Assembly (NCBI GenBank): GCA_963969365.1
Contig: OZ017761.1
Coordinates: 2,046,001 to 2,110,000, forward strand
DNA length: 64,000 nt
Reading direction: 5' to 3'
Origin: Asterochloris sp. CNOR1
Taxonomy: Eukaryota > Chlorophyta > Trebouxiophyceae > Trebouxiales > Trebouxiaceae
Positions 37,587 through 48,600 of the stretch are shown one piece after another (position 1 is the first letter of the stretch; the number at the start of each line of letters is the position of its first letter). Below the pieces are notes generated by a model that saw only the letters and a program-made list of their open reading frames with translations, ran no database searches and was not told the DNA's origin. The position numbers were made by a program, and so were the translations under genes.

Positions 37587-40500
37587 CTAAGTCTGCAAGG
37601 GCACAGTTGCTTGAACCTGCAGCTGACTCTGCAGGCCCTGGATAATTGCCTGATGCTGCAGGTGCTGCTGCTGGAGGGTCTGTATCAGTTCCTGCTGCTG
37701 GATTTCAAAGTCATTGTTGGGGGCTGCCTGCAGGATCACAGTGTTTGTCACAGCGCGTGGCTGCTTTGAGATGAACAAGTGGAGTTCCCACGGCCTCTGA
37801 CGCATGCCAAGCATTGCTGTGTGTCCACTGTGCGGTGTATCTTACGTGCTGGGGAGTGCTGCTTGCTGCGACATGATGATGCAGATGCCCAGCATGATCC
37901 CATGCGAATGCACAGCGCAGTGTTCTGCAGCTCAAAGAGCAGCCCAGGAGCCGGAGAAGCATCCTGCACCTCCAGCAGCAGCTCGGCAACATCCTGCCAG
38001 GCACAACTACAGTGCACTGCTTCCCCTGCACAAGCACCCACATCCTGTGCGCCCACCTTGTGCAAGGCGGCGTCCTGCACCGCAGACAGCAGCCCAGCAG
38101 CCTCCTGCAGGCCGCCCTGCAGAGCGGCGCTGAAATGTCGCTCAGCTGCCGCCAAGTCCTGGGAGTGACCCAGGCCCTGCCAAAACATGCGCCCCAAATG
38201 GAGCTCAGCCTCTGCCTCGCCGCCGTCTGCCGCTCGCCTCAGGTGGGCTGCTGCCTACAGGCACAGCTCTCTGGAGTCATCAACATTGGTCAACCCAGAA
38301 TGCAGCAGGGCCTGCGCTTCAGGTGAATTCAGCTGTCTGCTGCAGGTGTATTGCTGCCTGCAGGGCAACCAATCATGCAGCCGAGATGCTTAAGATCAGC
38401 TCCAGTCTCCAGGTGGAGCCCTTCCTTTCAGCTGTTAGCTGTTTGCTGCAGGTGGACTGCTGCCAGCAGGGCAACCACTCATGCAGCCGTGATGCTTTAG
38501 ATCAGCTCCAGCACCCGCTGGAGGCGGCTACCGTCTGCAGGCATCTCAGGCAGTCAAGTCCCCCAGACCTGGACCGGCCTGACAGTGCACAGCAGGGTTC
38601 CTGCTTCTCTTGGTGGCCACCTCTGGCTGGAGGACACACAGCTGCTCTGCTACGGCCGCCACCCATCACATCACCTCGCACCAGGCCCTAGCGCACCAGC
38701 TGCCCAAGGCCAAGCAGCAGCTATTCTATGTCTCTTGAAACCACGTTGCAGGCTCCCACACAAGGAAGCAGCCGAGCTGCAGAGCGTAACCATCATAGAT
38801 TCAGTAGTTTCAGCACCAGCCCACGAAGCATGCCTGCACAACGCCCCTGTTTCCAGGCCTTTCCAGCCGGACGACAACTGCTGCCCCAGCCTGAAGATAA
38901 GAATGCCACCTGCTCTGTCAAACCCAGCTGCATGACTCCGTTCCACTCCTGGCCCCAGACGCCCCAGGTGCCTGTGGCCAGGTGTACCCAGCAGCAAGAT
39001 GTCTCCTGTGACACCATGTTGCAGGCTCTCACTGAGGGCGGCAGCCAGACTGCAGAGCCTCCTTGCCATACCTGCACACGCAATGCTGCCCACGCCACCC
39101 TGGACACAGTGCTGTGCAGACGCACCTGCACAAAATCGCCTCGCTCCAGGCTGCAGCACCCCAGGTGCAGATGCGCTGGGACGTGCCCAAGATCAGCTGC
39201 AGCCTGCCACAGAGACAGAGCTGCAGCGGGGTTTCGTGGGGCGCCATGCCCCTCCTCCACAGCGGTGGCCAGGTTGCTCATGGCTGCTGCGTTGCCCTGC
39301 ATCACGGAGCCAGGCAGTGAGATCCCTGGAGGCAGCTTCCACACAGTTGCATGTGCAACACAAGTAGCTGCCAGTGAGGGCAGGCCCGGGCACCAAAGCT
39401 TGCACCCTGCACCCCTGACAGCAGCTGAAGCAGCGCAAATGAGGTAGAACTCCCGCTTGCAGTCTGAGGAGGACACAGCAAAAGATGATGGAGAGGATGC
39501 ACACAGGTGTGTGCCAAAAGTGCAACCCAGCTGTTGAGGCAGGTGCAGTTGAGGCGATCACAAGCAGGCCGACTATAGCCCTGCACTGCAGACTCTGTCA
39601 AACCTGCGCACTGCTCCTCTGGAACCACATGACTGCACCCAACGAGTCTGCCGGCACCTCAGGGGGAAACCCCTGCGCCAACATCACCGCCAGGCTGTTC
39701 TGCGCACGAGCATCGCCACCCTCTGCAGCTGCATGGTACCTGCAGACAAGCGGTGCGGCCATGAGTCATGGGCGTAGGCGGCTGCTGTAAGAAGCGCGGG
39801 CAAGAGCCTTCCTATCACAAGGTACAGTGCTGTTGGGATTGGATAGCACCTGAGAGGCAGAGCGCATACTCCTAGCAAGGCAGAAGCAAGGGAAACCAAT
39901 GGCACGCTGCTGCTTGCAATGCCTCCTGAGACGCAGGGCTGTTAGCTGCTGCTCAACAGCGTCGGCAGGTTGACAAGCCGGGGCAGGCAGCAACAGCATC
40001 CACCTGCCTGACAGCAGGCAGATGGCAGCCCAGCAGGGCAGCAGGCTCACCACTTCGCAGCAGTCAGGAAGTCTTGAGCCACTCCCAGGCCACGCTCATA
40101 CAGGAAGCCCAGGCTGGTCTGTGATGCCAAGTGGCCTGCAAGAGGAGCCAGCATGATGACGCTGTGCTGGCCAGTATTTTGCTGATCACTGCTTTGCTGC
40201 ATTGAATTATGGGACACGCTTTTGCTCAGACTTTTGGGTCGTGAAAGGCTGGAGCATGCAGACTCTCTGCAGTCCCTTCTTGCTGCTGTAGCACCTGTAG
40301 GCAGCAGAGGCAAGCTAGCAGCCTTACAGGGCTCACTGCCTTGCACATGCAGAAGTTGAGAGCACACTAATCAGTAAATGACGCTGTCCTCAAAAGGCCA
40401 CAAGCCCTGACCAGGCCCTTGAGCCTGGCTCAAGGGCCTGGTGCTAAGCCAAGACATTGATGGGGCGGGCCCCCCATCTGCATATGTTGCCAGCAGAAGC

Positions 40501-42885
40501 CTTGTCGCCTCTGCCGCCTCCTATCTCAGCTCCTCAACCACGCAGGTGCACAAGGCCATCACAGATGACAGTTGGATGAGCTGTACACTGGGTCTCTGCC
40601 CTCAGTGTCAGGGCATGGTAACACCTCAACCATACAGACGGGACTGTTACAACCATATCAACTCCTACCAGCCTCTCTGTTCTAACAAAGACCAGAGCGC
40701 CTCTCTGTACCACAGCAGCTCTGCATCACGGCCACCCAGGCTCCTGCTGACAAGCCTGAACAGCGCTCATCAAGCAGCTCTCACCTGCACTTGCGGCACG
40801 ACCGAAGTAGCCAGCTGCCTTGCTCAGGCTCTGTGGCATGCGCGCCCTGCCAGCTCCCCACTTTGGTACAGCTGCCCAATGGCATGCAGCGCATCCAGAT
40901 TTCCAAGGCGAGCAGCCTGCAGAGACAGGGCTCACTCAGAGACATTCCTCTCGAGCGCAGCCCTACCAGCTTTGATACAGCTGCTTTAATACAGCTGCCC
41001 ATGGCATGGACCACATCCAACACCCCCAGGCGGACAGCCTGCAGGCAGGTAACACTCAGGCATCAAGGTCTATCTTTTCCGCCTTGCCTGTGCCCTGGCC
41101 TGGCCTCGGTTTAGACCCCTCCTTGAAGGCTGGCCTGCAGGCACTGCACGGTCAGACTTGATGCGTGGGCCAGTAGAATTCTGGGTCCCGCTACTTCAGG
41201 GCTGTTTGACAGCAGATAGCGCATTCAGATTCCCCAGGCCGCCGCCCTGCAGCGCAGGGGCACACCTGGAGGCGTTTTGGAATGAGAGGCAGCAGCACCT
41301 CGTCACTGCGCGGCAAGGGTGACCAGGAGCCCTGATGCCCTCGCTCAACCACTGTTGGGGGCTGCCTGGCAACACCAGCAGCCCCTCCAAGTGCTCCTGT
41401 GAGCCTCCATTCAGACACAAAGGAAGCTCTGTCCCAGGGGTTGGGGGGGGGGGGGGGGGGGGCGCTTTGGGGGGAGGGGTTTTGAGGGGGGCCAGTCTGC
41501 AGACAACAGGCACTGGTGCTGCCGCATGACAGCCAGTGCCTGAAACAGAAGCACTCGCTGCAGGCACCCAGCGGAGGGTATCATGCAAGTCGGCGCCTTT
41601 GCTGACATGTTCTTGCTCTTGCTTTTTCAATCCTTGAGACTTCGTTGGCCGCCAGCAGCTGCAGGCTATCTTCTGCCCTTGCGGGCAGCTAGGATGGCGA
41701 CCCAAGCCTCTTCAAGTTGGTCACAGTCAATAGACATCTTTGTGCAGATGCAAAGTCCCCAAAAAGAGACAGTGAGACTCTATGCAGCTGTACCGTAACT
41801 CCCCTCACCTGGCGGTACCAGTGGCGTGCCAGCCCTGCGTCTGTGAGGCAGCCCTGTCCCTGGCGGTAGCAGGCCGCCACGCGGCACATGGCTGGTGGGT
41901 ACCCCTGCTCTGCTGCCGCCAGGTACAGCCTGCAGCCAGCAGGCCCCCTGACATTTGTTTGCAGCGGCAAGTGGCCCTGCGGCAAGAACATGCTCCTCCA
42001 ACACCAGCTGTGAGTCGTCCGGCAGTGTGGAAAGTTTCTAGACTTGGAGCTTGCTGTCCAGCGTACAGTCAACACCTGCAGGCCCCATTGGTGGTCTGTG
42101 CTGACCTTCTGACAGAGCAGGCCAATGACCCTGTTGGTGCCATTTGTGAGGAGACTAGCACCTGACACATGGCCCCCAGAAAAAGGGCAAGCATGCCAGA
42201 TGTCTGCAGGTACATGCAGTGGCTGCAGCCATCATTCATGCGCTGACTGACAACATGTGTCGCTGTATGGTGCTTTATCGACACACTGATGCAGTCAGCA
42301 TGAAGCAACCTGCAGCTGAGGGGCGCCTGCACGAGACGGGGGGGGCGTGGGGGGGGGGGGGGGGCTACATGAGAGAGATTGGCCTTCTCTTGCATGCACT
42401 TCATGCAGCAGAAGTGCACTCACTCAAACGCAGCTCCCAGGTCGCTGGGCTCTGCATGGCCAAAGAACTTGCGGTCCCCTGCCAAGCACTGAGCCTCTGC
42501 TTCACTGCCAGTCTGAGTCCCCTGCAGGGCAGCCAGAGGTGAGCTAGGCCCAGCTGCAGTAGCTTGTGAACCGACACATCTGGGTCCTATGCAACAACTT
42601 CTGTAAATGCAAGCTATGATGGCGCAGCAACCCCAGCAAACTGAAAATGGCATGCAGGGTTCATTGTGACCTTGTGCCTGCCTGAGCTTGTTACCGCGCA
42701 CGAAAGCCAGGACGATGAGAGGATGTTGTTTAAGCGGCAGGTAGGGTGAGCTGCTGGGAGGATGCAAAGGATTGCAGATCACAGGGCCACACCTGCTGCT
42801 CAACAAGAGGGGCCGTGCTGCGAGGCTGGCTGCTTCCCTGCTGGCTGCCCACGCCCCACTGCACTGCGCCGCTCATGTCCTGCAT
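37587..42885 (-). CDS. Sel1-like repeat protein, one exon out of frame
   Basis: Nine exons, about 391 codons: 42793-42885, 42424-42521, 41809-41929, 40785-40916, 40051-40135, 39604-39739, 39126-39296, 38057-38254, 37587-37727. Sel1 repeats are 36-44-residue helical hairpins used as scaffolds for protein complexes. Repeats are clear: ELYLAAAEQGYPPAMCRVA, QAARLGNLDALHAIGQLYQS, LASQTSLGFLYERGLGVAQD, WYHAAAEGGDARAQNSLAVM, GNAAAMSNLATAVEEGHGAP and AAAHLRRAADGGEAEAELHL. The C-terminus is a Gln-rich helix (NDFEIQQQELIQTLQQQHLQ). Exon 4 (40785-40916) is 132 bases, but its neighbours need a length of one base more modulo three. Its first half reads as Sel1 in one frame and its second half (SLSKAAGYFGRAASAG) in another. 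This is a real frameshift, a sequencing error or a mis-modelled exon. Confidence 0.75.
38255..38560 (-). repeat. Tandem copies of the acceptor and start of a Sel1 exon
   Basis: In the intron upstream of the 38254 exon, the block with GGTTGCCCTGCAGGCAGCAA and ACACCTGCAGCAGACAGCT (minus-strand reading, around 38335-38390) and its relative with GGTTGCCCTGCTGGCAGCAG and TCCACCTGCAGCAAACAGCT (around 38450-38500) echo the true acceptor and exon start CCTGTAGGCAGCAGCCCACCTG. Period about 120 bases. The true site uses TAG where one copy has CAG. Confidence 0.7.
40870..41275 (-). repeat. Three copies of a Sel1 exon start and acceptor
   Basis: On the + strand, CAGATTTCCAAGGCGAGCAG then CCTGCAGAGACAGG (about 40890-40928, exon 4) is echoed at about 41017-41050 (CAACACCCCCAGGCGGACAG, CCTGCAGGCAGG) and at about 41224-41262 (CAGATTCCCCAGGCCGCCGC, CCTGCAGCGCAGG). 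The two extra copies lie in the preceding intron in gene orientation and are frame-broken as coding sequence. Confidence 0.75.
41443..41462 (+). repeat. Run of 20 G in a Sel1-gene intron
   Basis: Twenty consecutive G are followed within 35 bases by further runs of 6, 4 and 6 G (to about 41490). On the gene's strand this is poly-C in the intron. The + strand could form a G-quadruplex. Length is likely polymorphic and error-prone in sequencing. Confidence 0.85.
42338..42364 (+). repeat. Second G-rich run in a Sel1-gene intron
   Basis: Eight G, then CGT, then sixteen G (42349-42364). It is close to the 20-G run at 41443 and, like it, lies in an intron of the Sel1-repeat gene. Confidence 0.85.
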
Positions 42886-43203
42886 GCCACTGCTGGCATG
42901 CGCACCAGCATCTCCCTTTGCTGTGATTGTTGAGATGAACTGATTGCTACTGAAGACTCAGAAAGAGAGCCTCCGCCCCTACTACCGCAATGTGATGCAC
43001 AGATTAATGACACAATCAATCTATGCTGAATCAGCTGCAGCGCTTGCAAACGCTGTCTACGTCCTTTTCTGATGATGCTGAGAGTGAGAGCAGTCCAAGC
43101 TCATCGGACTCATGCTGGCCTATGTCACTATATCACAGGTCATGTGACACCCTGCAACATGTCACATTATCACAGGCCATGTGACACCCCGCAACATGTC
43201 ATG
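42886..43203. other. Region upstream of the Sel1 gene
   Basis: This stretch holds the presumed promoter of the Sel1-repeat gene and the 37-bp tandem repeat at 43131-43204. No exon is visible. Confidence 0.4.
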
Positions 43204-43204
43204 T
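43131..43204. repeat. Two-unit 37-bp tandem repeat
   Basis: TATCACAGGTCATGTGACAC followed by CCTGCAACATGTCACAT is repeated at once as TATCACAGGCCATGTGACAC followed by CCCGCAACATGTCATGT, offset 37. Each unit contains the short inverted words CATGTGAC and GTCACAT. It sits at the edge of the decayed segment and could be a terminal sequence of an element, which is a guess. Confidence 0.7.
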
Positions 43205-43342
43205 TACCGCATTGCCTCAGCTGATGCCTCATTGTGGCGGCATCTCGGAGCGTTGAGAACCATCTGAGACCCCAGCTTGGCTTGCCGAACATGCAGGGGA
43301 ATTGCGACTCCTGTGTACAGCAACTGGAGCGGGATGTTGGTT

Positions 43343-43417
43343 TCGCCACGCCTGACCTCTGACATGCAGCAGGAAGCAGCCAACGTTCCTAAAGCCAGCA
43401 GCACTACTGAAAATGGC
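43343..43417. repeat. First copy of a 75-bp dispersed repeat
   Basis: The stretch beginning CGCC(A)CGCCTGACCTCTGACATGC and containing GCAGGAAGCAGCCAACGTTC is about 85 percent identical to 45571-45645, 2.2 kb away in the same orientation. On the minus strand both read as LRNVGCFLLHVR-like peptide. It may be a duplicated exon of the minus-strand unit. Confidence 0.75.
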
Positions 43418-44517
43418 ACTGATGGACACATCCAGGCACAGAGGGTGGTGGAGTCCTCCTTTCAGAAGCTCAGACCGAGCTGGATGGATCTGCTGGTGAG
43501 CCAGTAGGGTGTCATGGCGGTAGGAGCAAGCATAACTCCTTCTAAATACTGAAATCTATCAGGTTGAGACAGAACAGCGCACCATAATGGCCATGGCCGG
43601 CGACACTACTGCCCTGCATGTACTCAGGACATTTCAACAGCTCATGGGCCAAGCAAGCATATGACAGAGTCATTGTTGCGGTCCGTATGATCAGGGGCCA
43701 CTGGCAGCGCACATGCAGCCAGAGGCAGCCTGCAGGCCTGCAGCGCAGCCTGACACTGCTGCATGCCCTTTTCTGTGGCCCTTCAAATTCATATGCGAGT
43801 GACTTATGCCTTAGGTGGGAACAGCAGGTTCCGGCACATAAGATGCCATGTCAACACATACAAGCGGGAATGTGCATAAAAAGCTGACTTGAATAGAAAT
43901 GAATGAAGCAGCTGTGCTACATGGTACATGGTACATCGGAAGCAGCTGCATCCACTCCATGAGCAGCTATTCCTGTCCACTCATGTTGTCTGGTGCCTGC
44001 AGAAGAAAGCACATGATGGATGGTGTGATACAGCACTTTGCAGCAGGGCGGAGGGTAATGCCAGGCCTCAGCAGGACAGGCAAGGCGAAGTCCCCACACC
44101 CTCACCCTCCAGCAGTCCATTCAATGAATAGCTCCCCGTTGCCAGCCAGTGGTAGGACCAGCCGGCGGCTCTTGTTGCCATCTGGCTCACTCTAGAACTT
44201 GAGTGCTCTGACTGCCATGCCACTCTGCCTGCATTGCTGGTACCTTTGCTGGACGTGGGTCTTAGCTTGCGCTGGCAAGAGGAGGCACTCTTGGCGGATC
44301 ATTGCAGGGCTCCAGGCTGGTTCAAAGCGAAGGTCATGTAGCCCTGCGTTATCGGTCTGCAATGACAATGGATTGATCAGTGCAGTGGACACAGCCAACC
44401 GTACGGGACAGGCTGTGGTTGCATGTCAGCGAACCGGCCATGAAAATTGTTGCTGGACAAGTATGCTGGTTGGCCGATGCATGAGAGTGCCACTTAATGG
44501 ACAATGAAATGCCTCAC

Positions 44518-44652
44518 TGGCGGCTGCAGGTAAGGGTCTGCAGCAGCTGCAGCTGCAGCTGCAGCTGCAGACTGGGCAGGGATGTGGCCAGGCCCGGCTG
44601 CAGCTGCAGGCTGGGCAGGGACGTGGCCAGGCCTGGCTGCAGCTGCATGAGG
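44518..44652. repeat. CTGCAG-rich palindromic repeat
   Basis: CAGCAGCTGCAGCTGCAGCT continues as an array of CTGCAG units at about 44537-44568. Two further blocks, CCGGCTGCAGCTGCAG and CTGGCTGCAGCTGCATG, are spaced by GGGCAGGGAYGTGGCCAGGC. On the minus strand an open frame gives Ala- and Pro-rich repeats. Several PstI-type CTGCAG palindromes overlap. Confidence 0.75.
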
Positions 44653-45570
44653 TTCCTGCACATTGTCAGCTGAGTCAATGATTGCCTTTTGCTTTGATCT
44701 GGGCTTCCAGCAGTGTGATGCAGCATCTGACCTCATTCCAGTGCGAAACGAGGTAAACGAAGCTGACGGTGACATGATGAGGCCAAGCTCCAGCATGTCA
44801 GCTAGATCGACCATGTTGCCAATGATGATGCAACCGCCGTGAGCAATCTGTAGCTGTGTGCTAAACAACTTCCTGGCAGGAGTTCTACTTGCTTTCTGGA
44901 GTAAGGTGGTATTATTTGTGGTAAATTCTATCTGCCACCCACGCAGCAGGGCATACATCCAGATGTGCTCTGCGCCCGTTTCCACCAGAGCTTTCCTAGT
45001 CTGAGGAGGCGCCGCATTCAAATGCGTATTTCCCTCTCTAAGGAAAGCAAGCGCTTGCTTTAAGGAGGCTCATCTTGCTTCCAGGCTGAGTGGACAGCAG
45101 ACAGGTTCACAAGAGTTGCAAGATCATCTGTTCATGAACTCCAGCTGGGTCACCAGCTGTACAGCAGCTGTCACGCAGCAGATGGCAGCCGCCACACAGC
45201 AAATGACAAAGCAACAGCAGGGCTTGCAACCTTGAGGGCACACACCGCAGGTGTCCTCATGATGTGGACACCTGACTATTAGATGTGAGAAGGACAGCAG
45301 GGATGACAAGCTGCACCCAAGTGTCCTGACTTGGCAGCAATGTCAGCAAAGGCACTCAAGCAATTCACACATGACTGGCAATCTTAACAAAGCGGGGTGT
45401 AACATGGCTGAATCCATCTGACTGATAACGCATCTGAGGCAGGCCTGATTGTGCAGGCATCTTGAAGCTCTGAGCGCCATCTGAGCATGGAGATGAGCTG
45501 GCCAAGCAGACAATATATTATTCTACAGATCTCCTGCGTATATAGCACTAAGAGCCAGATCTAAGCGATG

Positions 45571-45645
45571 TCGCCAGGCCTGACCTCTGACATGCAGCAG
45601 GAAGCAGCCAACATTCCTGAGGCCATCAGCACTCCTGAAGATGGC
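45571..45645. repeat. Second copy of the 75-bp dispersed repeat
   Basis: Partner of 43343-43417: CGCCAGGCCTGACCTCTGAC and GCAGGAAGCAGCCAACATTC. The minus-strand frame continues upstream into VGEVTIIAIFRSADGLRNVG. Confidence 0.75.
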
Positions 45646-48600
45646 GATGATGGTCACCTCCCCCACACTGGAGTGATGGATGATCTTCAGCTGGTGGCAA
45701 CCTCTGCCAATGGTGTGCACACTTTAGAGACCGGGGTGGTGCTGTAGTACTGGTGTCATGCTGCTGTGCAGTCCTTTGGAACAGAGTGACAAGGGTGGCT
45801 ACTTGACAGGTCACACATTGCACTGTAGCATGGCTGGTCTTTGAATGCATGCTGCTGGCCCTAAATGAGTACAATGCTGTGTTGACACAGCAGATTATGC
45901 AATTTACTGAGATGAGACATAAGCACATGTTGTCTGGTGGAGCATGCGCATACAGGCCTCCTGTCATGACAGCAGTGCAGATGCAGTCGACTCTGTGCAC
46001 TGGGTGACATTCTTACAGAAGACAGCGCTCCACATGTCTTGCAGCGCATCAGCAATCAATCCTGTCAGCTTCTGGCTACTATCCACGCTGAGCTGAGCCA
46101 ATCCTCCACAGCACTGACTGGGATGCTGGGCGGGGCAGTGTGCCCCAGTGCCTCATAGACATGGGGCTTTGACAGGTGATCCTGCAGCGCTGTTGCAATC
46201 TCTGCCGAGCAGTGCAGCTCACGATCAGTCATGGACGCTGTCTGAGGGCTGGATGGACTTGGAAACCGATCGCCGCTGCCTTGTACAGTTGCCTCCCCAC
46301 CGCTGGGGCCCGGCACGTCCCTTGCCAGCAGCTGCGCTTCCTGTGGGGTGCTTGCAACGCTTGGACGCGCTGCAGAGCAACAGGGACTGCTTATGCGTGC
46401 TGGTAGGCGCTTCAGTTGGCTTGCTTGAGGCATGCTTGCAGCAACTGTCAGCAGAACTGGCATCAGCCAAACGTCTGCTGGGGCTCAGATGTCCAATGTA
46501 ATCACCATGCTCAAACAGCAGGCTGACAGAACTGGTTGCTCCAAAATCCACATCTTTTACTTGCACCATGTCACGCTGGCATCCAGACCTCAATGTCAAA
46601 TGTTTCGCTGCCATGCAACAGCAGAGTTGCTCTCATGCTCAGAAGACAATTGCTGAGCAGTCCCCCTGGTCTGTATACCAATGCAGGGTGCCACACAGGC
46701 GGCCTGGGAGCACAGGCCCAAGTCAGTGCTCTTGTCACAACTGAGGAGGTTGGGATCTAGCAAGGTGAAGCTGTAACGCACCCTCAAATATCCAGTCCTG
46801 CCGCGCCTCTAGCTTGTCCACTGATGACTGCAACAGCTGCCGGAAATGACGGGCAGCTGCTGCGGGTCCTCTCTCTGAAGTGAGGGAGCTAAGAATCTCA
46901 ATGCACAGAGGCTCTGAGAGGTCGCCCACATCGTGGTCAGGTTGGCAGTAGATGTCATGGCTGTTGAAGTCCCCAAGCACTGCTGCAGCTCCAGGGTGCT
47001 CTGTAACAGCATTGTGCTGCTTGATATTGAGAACTATCCAGCAGAGCTCTGTCTGAATCCTGCACCAGCAAGATGACGAATATTCCCCTGACATTGAGAT
47101 TACTTACCTACACGGTGCAGCAGGCTTTGTAGAATCACGGCGATCACATGACATGACTGCAAAAGCAGTGCTACACCATTAGGCACGGCGGGAAATTGCA
47201 GGTGCCTTGGATGCTGTCGATGACAATGTGCACACTTGCCAGCGCCTCTCATGCGGCTCACCTATGCTTTTTCCTGCTGGCTGACAGGTTGCAGGGCATC
47301 TTGGCCTCATAGAAGCCCACAGAATGCAGCACCAGCTGCCCCAGAAAACTCGTCAGGCGGCTCGACGTATTCTTTATGTCTGCTGCAAGTTGTGAGATGA
47401 GTTGGTTTTTCTCCTGCAGCCACAGGATTGCAGGCCAGTTGGGAGGCAGACTTCATTCAGTACCAGACCACAAGGGCAGTTGCTGCTGATGTCGGGCCTT
47501 TCATGCCACAAGCTGCATTCATGAGACCAGACATGTCTGGACTGCTCCTTGCTGTGATCAGTACAGCACAAAGCCTTCCAGCCAGAGGCTTGCCATGAGC
47601 AGCAGGTTGCAATGAATGCAGATTTGCCTTCAGCTCGTGCTTCAGCTGCTCTTCCCTGGCCTGCTGGATGTTGTGACTGGGCCTACTGCGCTTCCTGGCC
47701 ATTCCAAACTCCTCCACTAGGGTACTTTGCAGCTGCTCCTTCGCCAATGCTGCCTCCGTTTTCTCCACCTGCCACTGCTCAAGCTGTACCTGGCTTTGCT
47801 TGATGTCCTCAAGCAGCTCCTCAGCACCTGCAAAGAAACATCTCCACCCAGGCTCAGCCCCCAACATATGACATACGCCTGCATATGCGTGATCAGGTGC
47901 AGTATCTTAAGGCCAAAACTGTGAGGATGTTTCGCAACGCACACTTGGTCAGTGACAAAGCAGCTGTGCTGCCCACATGTTGGGTGTGATGTGGACTTGC
48001 GAACCAGTGCGCACGCACCATGGCCTGTGTTTGCAGCTCATCTGTACAAAATAAGACTTCAGCCTGCAATTTCCCACCTTGCCCTGTCCAGATGAAGAGG
48101 TAGTCAGTTTTGCCCTGTTTGATGTGCAAGTGGGCATCTGAGAAATCCCACTTCGCCTCCAGCCAGGGCACACGCTGCACTGCGATGACGGTGCACTTCT
48201 CTGGGGCAAAGTGCACCTGCAGATGCGCGCAGGCTTGGAAAGCTGCATGATCTTCTGCCCTGAAGGCTGCCTAGTCAAACTCAGGAACGTCTGGCAGGTC
48301 GCCTCTGGAGTCCGGCGCCATGCTGTTGGAGACAAACTGGCATCCCAGTCGGCGCTGAATTTGCCGAGCCTGCCCTCCACTGCCTGTGGTTGCTGAGCTG
48401 GGTGCGACAGAGAGGATGCGTTTGCGTGCTTCTGGCTTTGGCGTCAAGGTTACCATCAGCTCGAATGTCGGCGTCAGATTCACCATTGTCTTGTTGAGCT
48501 CCACAAGCGCTGCCGTGTTGGCTGCAGAGCTGACCATGCTGCCTGCAAGTCAGGCATGCAATGTGCTTGCAACAGTCACCATGCAGACAGTCGCACACAG

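Noticed and set aside
37860-38010. Possible extra exon of the Sel1 gene (frame with VAELLLEVQDASPAPGLL)
   Set aside because: Its exit phase does not fit the last exon, whereas the exon at 38057 joins the last exon directly in phase 0.
41017-41262. Additional Sel1 repeats as separate exons
   Set aside because: The two upstream copies of the exon start are frame-broken and lack usable donors. They are treated as intronic duplications.
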